In this document: in pieces, positions 4,727 through 5,221 of the stretch
Layout of the letters: every line of letters starts with the position of its first letter
How positions within the stretch are numbered: position 1 is the first letter of the stretch
Assembly (NCBI GenBank): GCA_028682925.1
Contig: JAJRAG010000189.1
Span: forward strand, 1-5,221
DNA length: 5,221 bases
Direction of reading: 5' to 3'
DNA from: Methanomassiliicoccales archaeon
Lineage (GTDB): Archaea; Thermoplasmatota; Thermoplasmata; Methanomassiliicoccales; JACIVX01
Position numbers and translations under genes: made by a program
Notes under the pieces: model-generated
What the model was told of the DNA's origin: nothing
Database searches by the model: none
What the model saw: only the letters and a program-made list of their open reading frames with translations

Positions 4727-4822
4727 TGGACCGGGCGGGATCTGAACCCACGAGCTTTCACGCACCTGTCTGGCGCAAGATGGCAGTATCTGCCCCTAGT
4801 TAGAGGCAAGTACCACCGGGCC
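4727..4822 (-). pseudogene. tRNA-like sequence, degenerate or intron-disrupted (valine-like)
   Basis: On the minus strand the 3' part is tRNA-like: T-stem GTGGG/CCCGC (one T-G pair), T-loop TTCAGAT, acceptor strand CCGGTCC and discriminator A, with no encoded CCA. The 5' acceptor GGCCCGG (4822-4816) pairs 6 of 7, with a C3-T70 mismatch, followed by T8 and G9. A hairpin TGCGC/GTGCG holds a 7-nt loop CAGACAG, giving anticodon GAC (valine; bases 4770-4768) but with A at position 33. The T-loop has G at 58, normally A. About 36 nt lie where a D-arm of about 17 is expected, including a GGCAG/CTGCC hairpin (4782-4794), and the variable region is 9 nt. I found no BHB motif to explain the excess. Either a decayed tRNA or an unusual intron-bearing one. 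Confidence 0.4.
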
Positions 4823-4828
4823 CGCCAA
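4813..4828 (+). repeat. tRNA-3'-end box, copy 4 (exact 16-bp copy of tRNA-Arg end)
   Basis: CCACCGGGCCCGCCAA is identical to 1345-1360 and in the same orientation, 3468 bp downstream. It overlaps the 5' acceptor end of the minus-strand tRNA-like sequence. Because GGGCCC is palindromic, part of the match could come from two GC-rich acceptor stems, but the identity runs beyond the palindrome on both sides. It is the candidate distal attachment site of the island. Confidence 0.55.
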
Positions 4829-4857
4829 CAATTCTTGTCCAAGTCGCTTTCCTAGTT

Positions 4858-4952
4858 GAAATCCGCCGGGATTCGGACTTCCATCGCTCTGTACTCGGTT
4901 CATCCGAGTCCAGAGACGTTTGACTCGAAAGGGTCAATTAGTTCGGCCTAAT
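4858..4952 (+). ncRNA. Run of four hairpins, candidate structured RNA
   Basis: Consecutive inverted repeats: 4858-4874 (TCC/GGA core, GCCG loop, one bulge); 4887-4915 (11 pairs with a single T-C mismatch, loop TTCAT); 4920-4937 (7 pairs, TTGACTC/GGGTCAA, closed by a GAAA tetraloop); and 4938-4951 (TTAG/CTAA). A T-rich segment CTTTGTTCTT (4961-4970) follows, as at many archaeal RNA 3' ends. No C/D box pair, H/ACA signature or tRNA cloverleaf was found. The strand is assigned plus because of the GNRA-type loop and the T-rich end. No family is recognised. Confidence 0.3.
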
Positions 4953-5020
4953 CGGGTGATCTTTGTTCTTGAAGCCTCCATGTCCTCTCAATTCCCTTGT
5001 GGCGGTAGATGAACAGCTTG

Positions 5021-5079
5021 ATATGACGCAAGCTATGAGCGAGGAATCTGTCACAATCGACATGGCGCTTGCTATGAGC
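5021..5079. repeat. Imperfect 20-nt direct repeat, 39-nt period
   Basis: ATATGACGCAAGCTATGAGC (5021-5040) and ACATGGCGCTTGCTATGAGC (5060-5079) agree at 16 of 20 positions, including an 11/11 block ending GCTATGAGC with the preceding G/C. The 39-nt period equals 13 codons. In the plus frame the units read DMTQAMS and DMALAMS, and one difference is a silent GAT/GAC change; the minus frame gives LAHSLRH and LAHSKRH. Either a short protein repeat or a paired DNA site. Confidence 0.4.
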
Positions 5080-5191
5080 CAAATGACAAGGGAAGCTGCC
5101 CAACGAGTCTTGCACCAAGCGGTGCGGCCACGTATACATCGGCCCCAATTGTCGACCCGACCACAAGGTTCGTGACATCGAAGGAGTTTAG

Positions 5192-5221
5192 TTGCCTTTT
5201 GAGACTCACTTTCCTGCTCAA
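5192..5221 (+). CDS. Possible start of a gene running off the window
   Basis: AAGGAG (5181-5186) lies 5 nt ahead of TTG 5192, and the frame stays open for the ten codons to the end (MPFETHFPAQ). Two other genes in the window also use TTG starts with similar sites. Too short to identify, and it could be chance. Confidence 0.2.
   Translation, partial: MPFETHFPAQ

Larger units (their letters stand above)
4953..5221. other. Unassigned 269-nt end region
   Basis: No recognised gene. Open frames exist on both strands (plus 4963-5175, minus 5178-4948), and neither has a ribosome site. The plus frame from GTG 4999 (VAVDEQLDMTQAMSEESVTI onward) has plausible helical composition and contains a 13-codon repeat, but its C-terminal part (RPRIHRPQLSTRPQGS) does not look like ordinary protein. 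It may be a decayed gene. Confidence 0.4.

Noticed and set aside
4487..4855. Plus-strand frame containing GRDLNPRAF, overlapping the end of the zinc protein
   Set aside because: The RDLNPR string is the antisense signature of a tRNA T-arm on the minus strand; the first part is an out-of-frame shadow of the zinc-protein gene.
4948..5178. Minus-strand 76-residue frame at the right edge
   Set aside because: Upstream of its ATG lies CTCCTT, the complement of a ribosome site on the other strand; the sequence is histidine-rich and unlike known proteins, though the 39-nt repeat is noted separately.
1..5221. CRISPR array, insertion sequence or integrase gene
   Set aside because: There are no regularly spaced repeats with spacers, no transposase or tyrosine/serine recombinase motifs in any frame, and no terminal inverted repeats; the mobile-element case rests only on tRNA-end boxes.

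Overview
The window looks like a fragment of an archaeal chromosome of roughly balanced base composition. The signs are an archaeal-type leucyl-tRNA synthetase ending in the typical FRPAIYVE tail, a CCA-encoding tRNA gene carrying introns bounded by bulge-helix-bulge (BHB) motifs, Shine-Dalgarno sites ahead of TTG starts, and one TATA-like box. I cannot place the lineage more closely.

Layout. 1-1140 is the C-terminal part of leuS. 1231-1359 is a tRNA-Arg(TCT) gene that I resolve into three exons and two introns, 30 nt in the D-arm and 21 nt in the anticodon loop. 1462-1916 is a two-gene, 4-nt-overlapping cassette of DUF4258-like and DUF2283-like proteins. 1917-2366 has no convincing gene but holds hairpins and an orphan tRNA 3' end. 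2367-3590 (minus) is a stand-alone SWIM zinc-finger protein. 3731-3940 (minus) is the apparent C-terminal remnant of a broken gene. 3970-4563 encodes a cysteine-rich protein with an IBR-like zinc pattern and an acidic tail. 4727-4822 (minus) is a degenerate or very unusual tRNA-like sequence. 4858-4952 is a run of hairpins, and 4953-5221 is mostly unexplained, with a 39-nt-spaced repeat and a possible gene start at the very edge.

The unifying observation is a family of tRNA-3'-end boxes. The last bases of tRNA-Arg (CCACCGGGCCCGCCAA, 1345-1360) recur exactly at 4813-4828. Two related boxes (ACCTAACCnGGnCCGCCA) lie at 2261-2278 and 3939-3956. They divide the 3.5 kb downstream of the tRNA into three modules: the DUF pair, the SWIM gene plus the broken gene, and the zinc protein plus tRNA-like sequence. 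The broken reading frame stops exactly in one box. This is what serial insertion at a tRNA 3' end could leave behind, but no integrase is visible and the interpretation is inference.

No metabolic pathway links the island genes. They look like accessory cargo (a possible toxin-antitoxin-like pair and two zinc proteins) next to a conserved translation locus.
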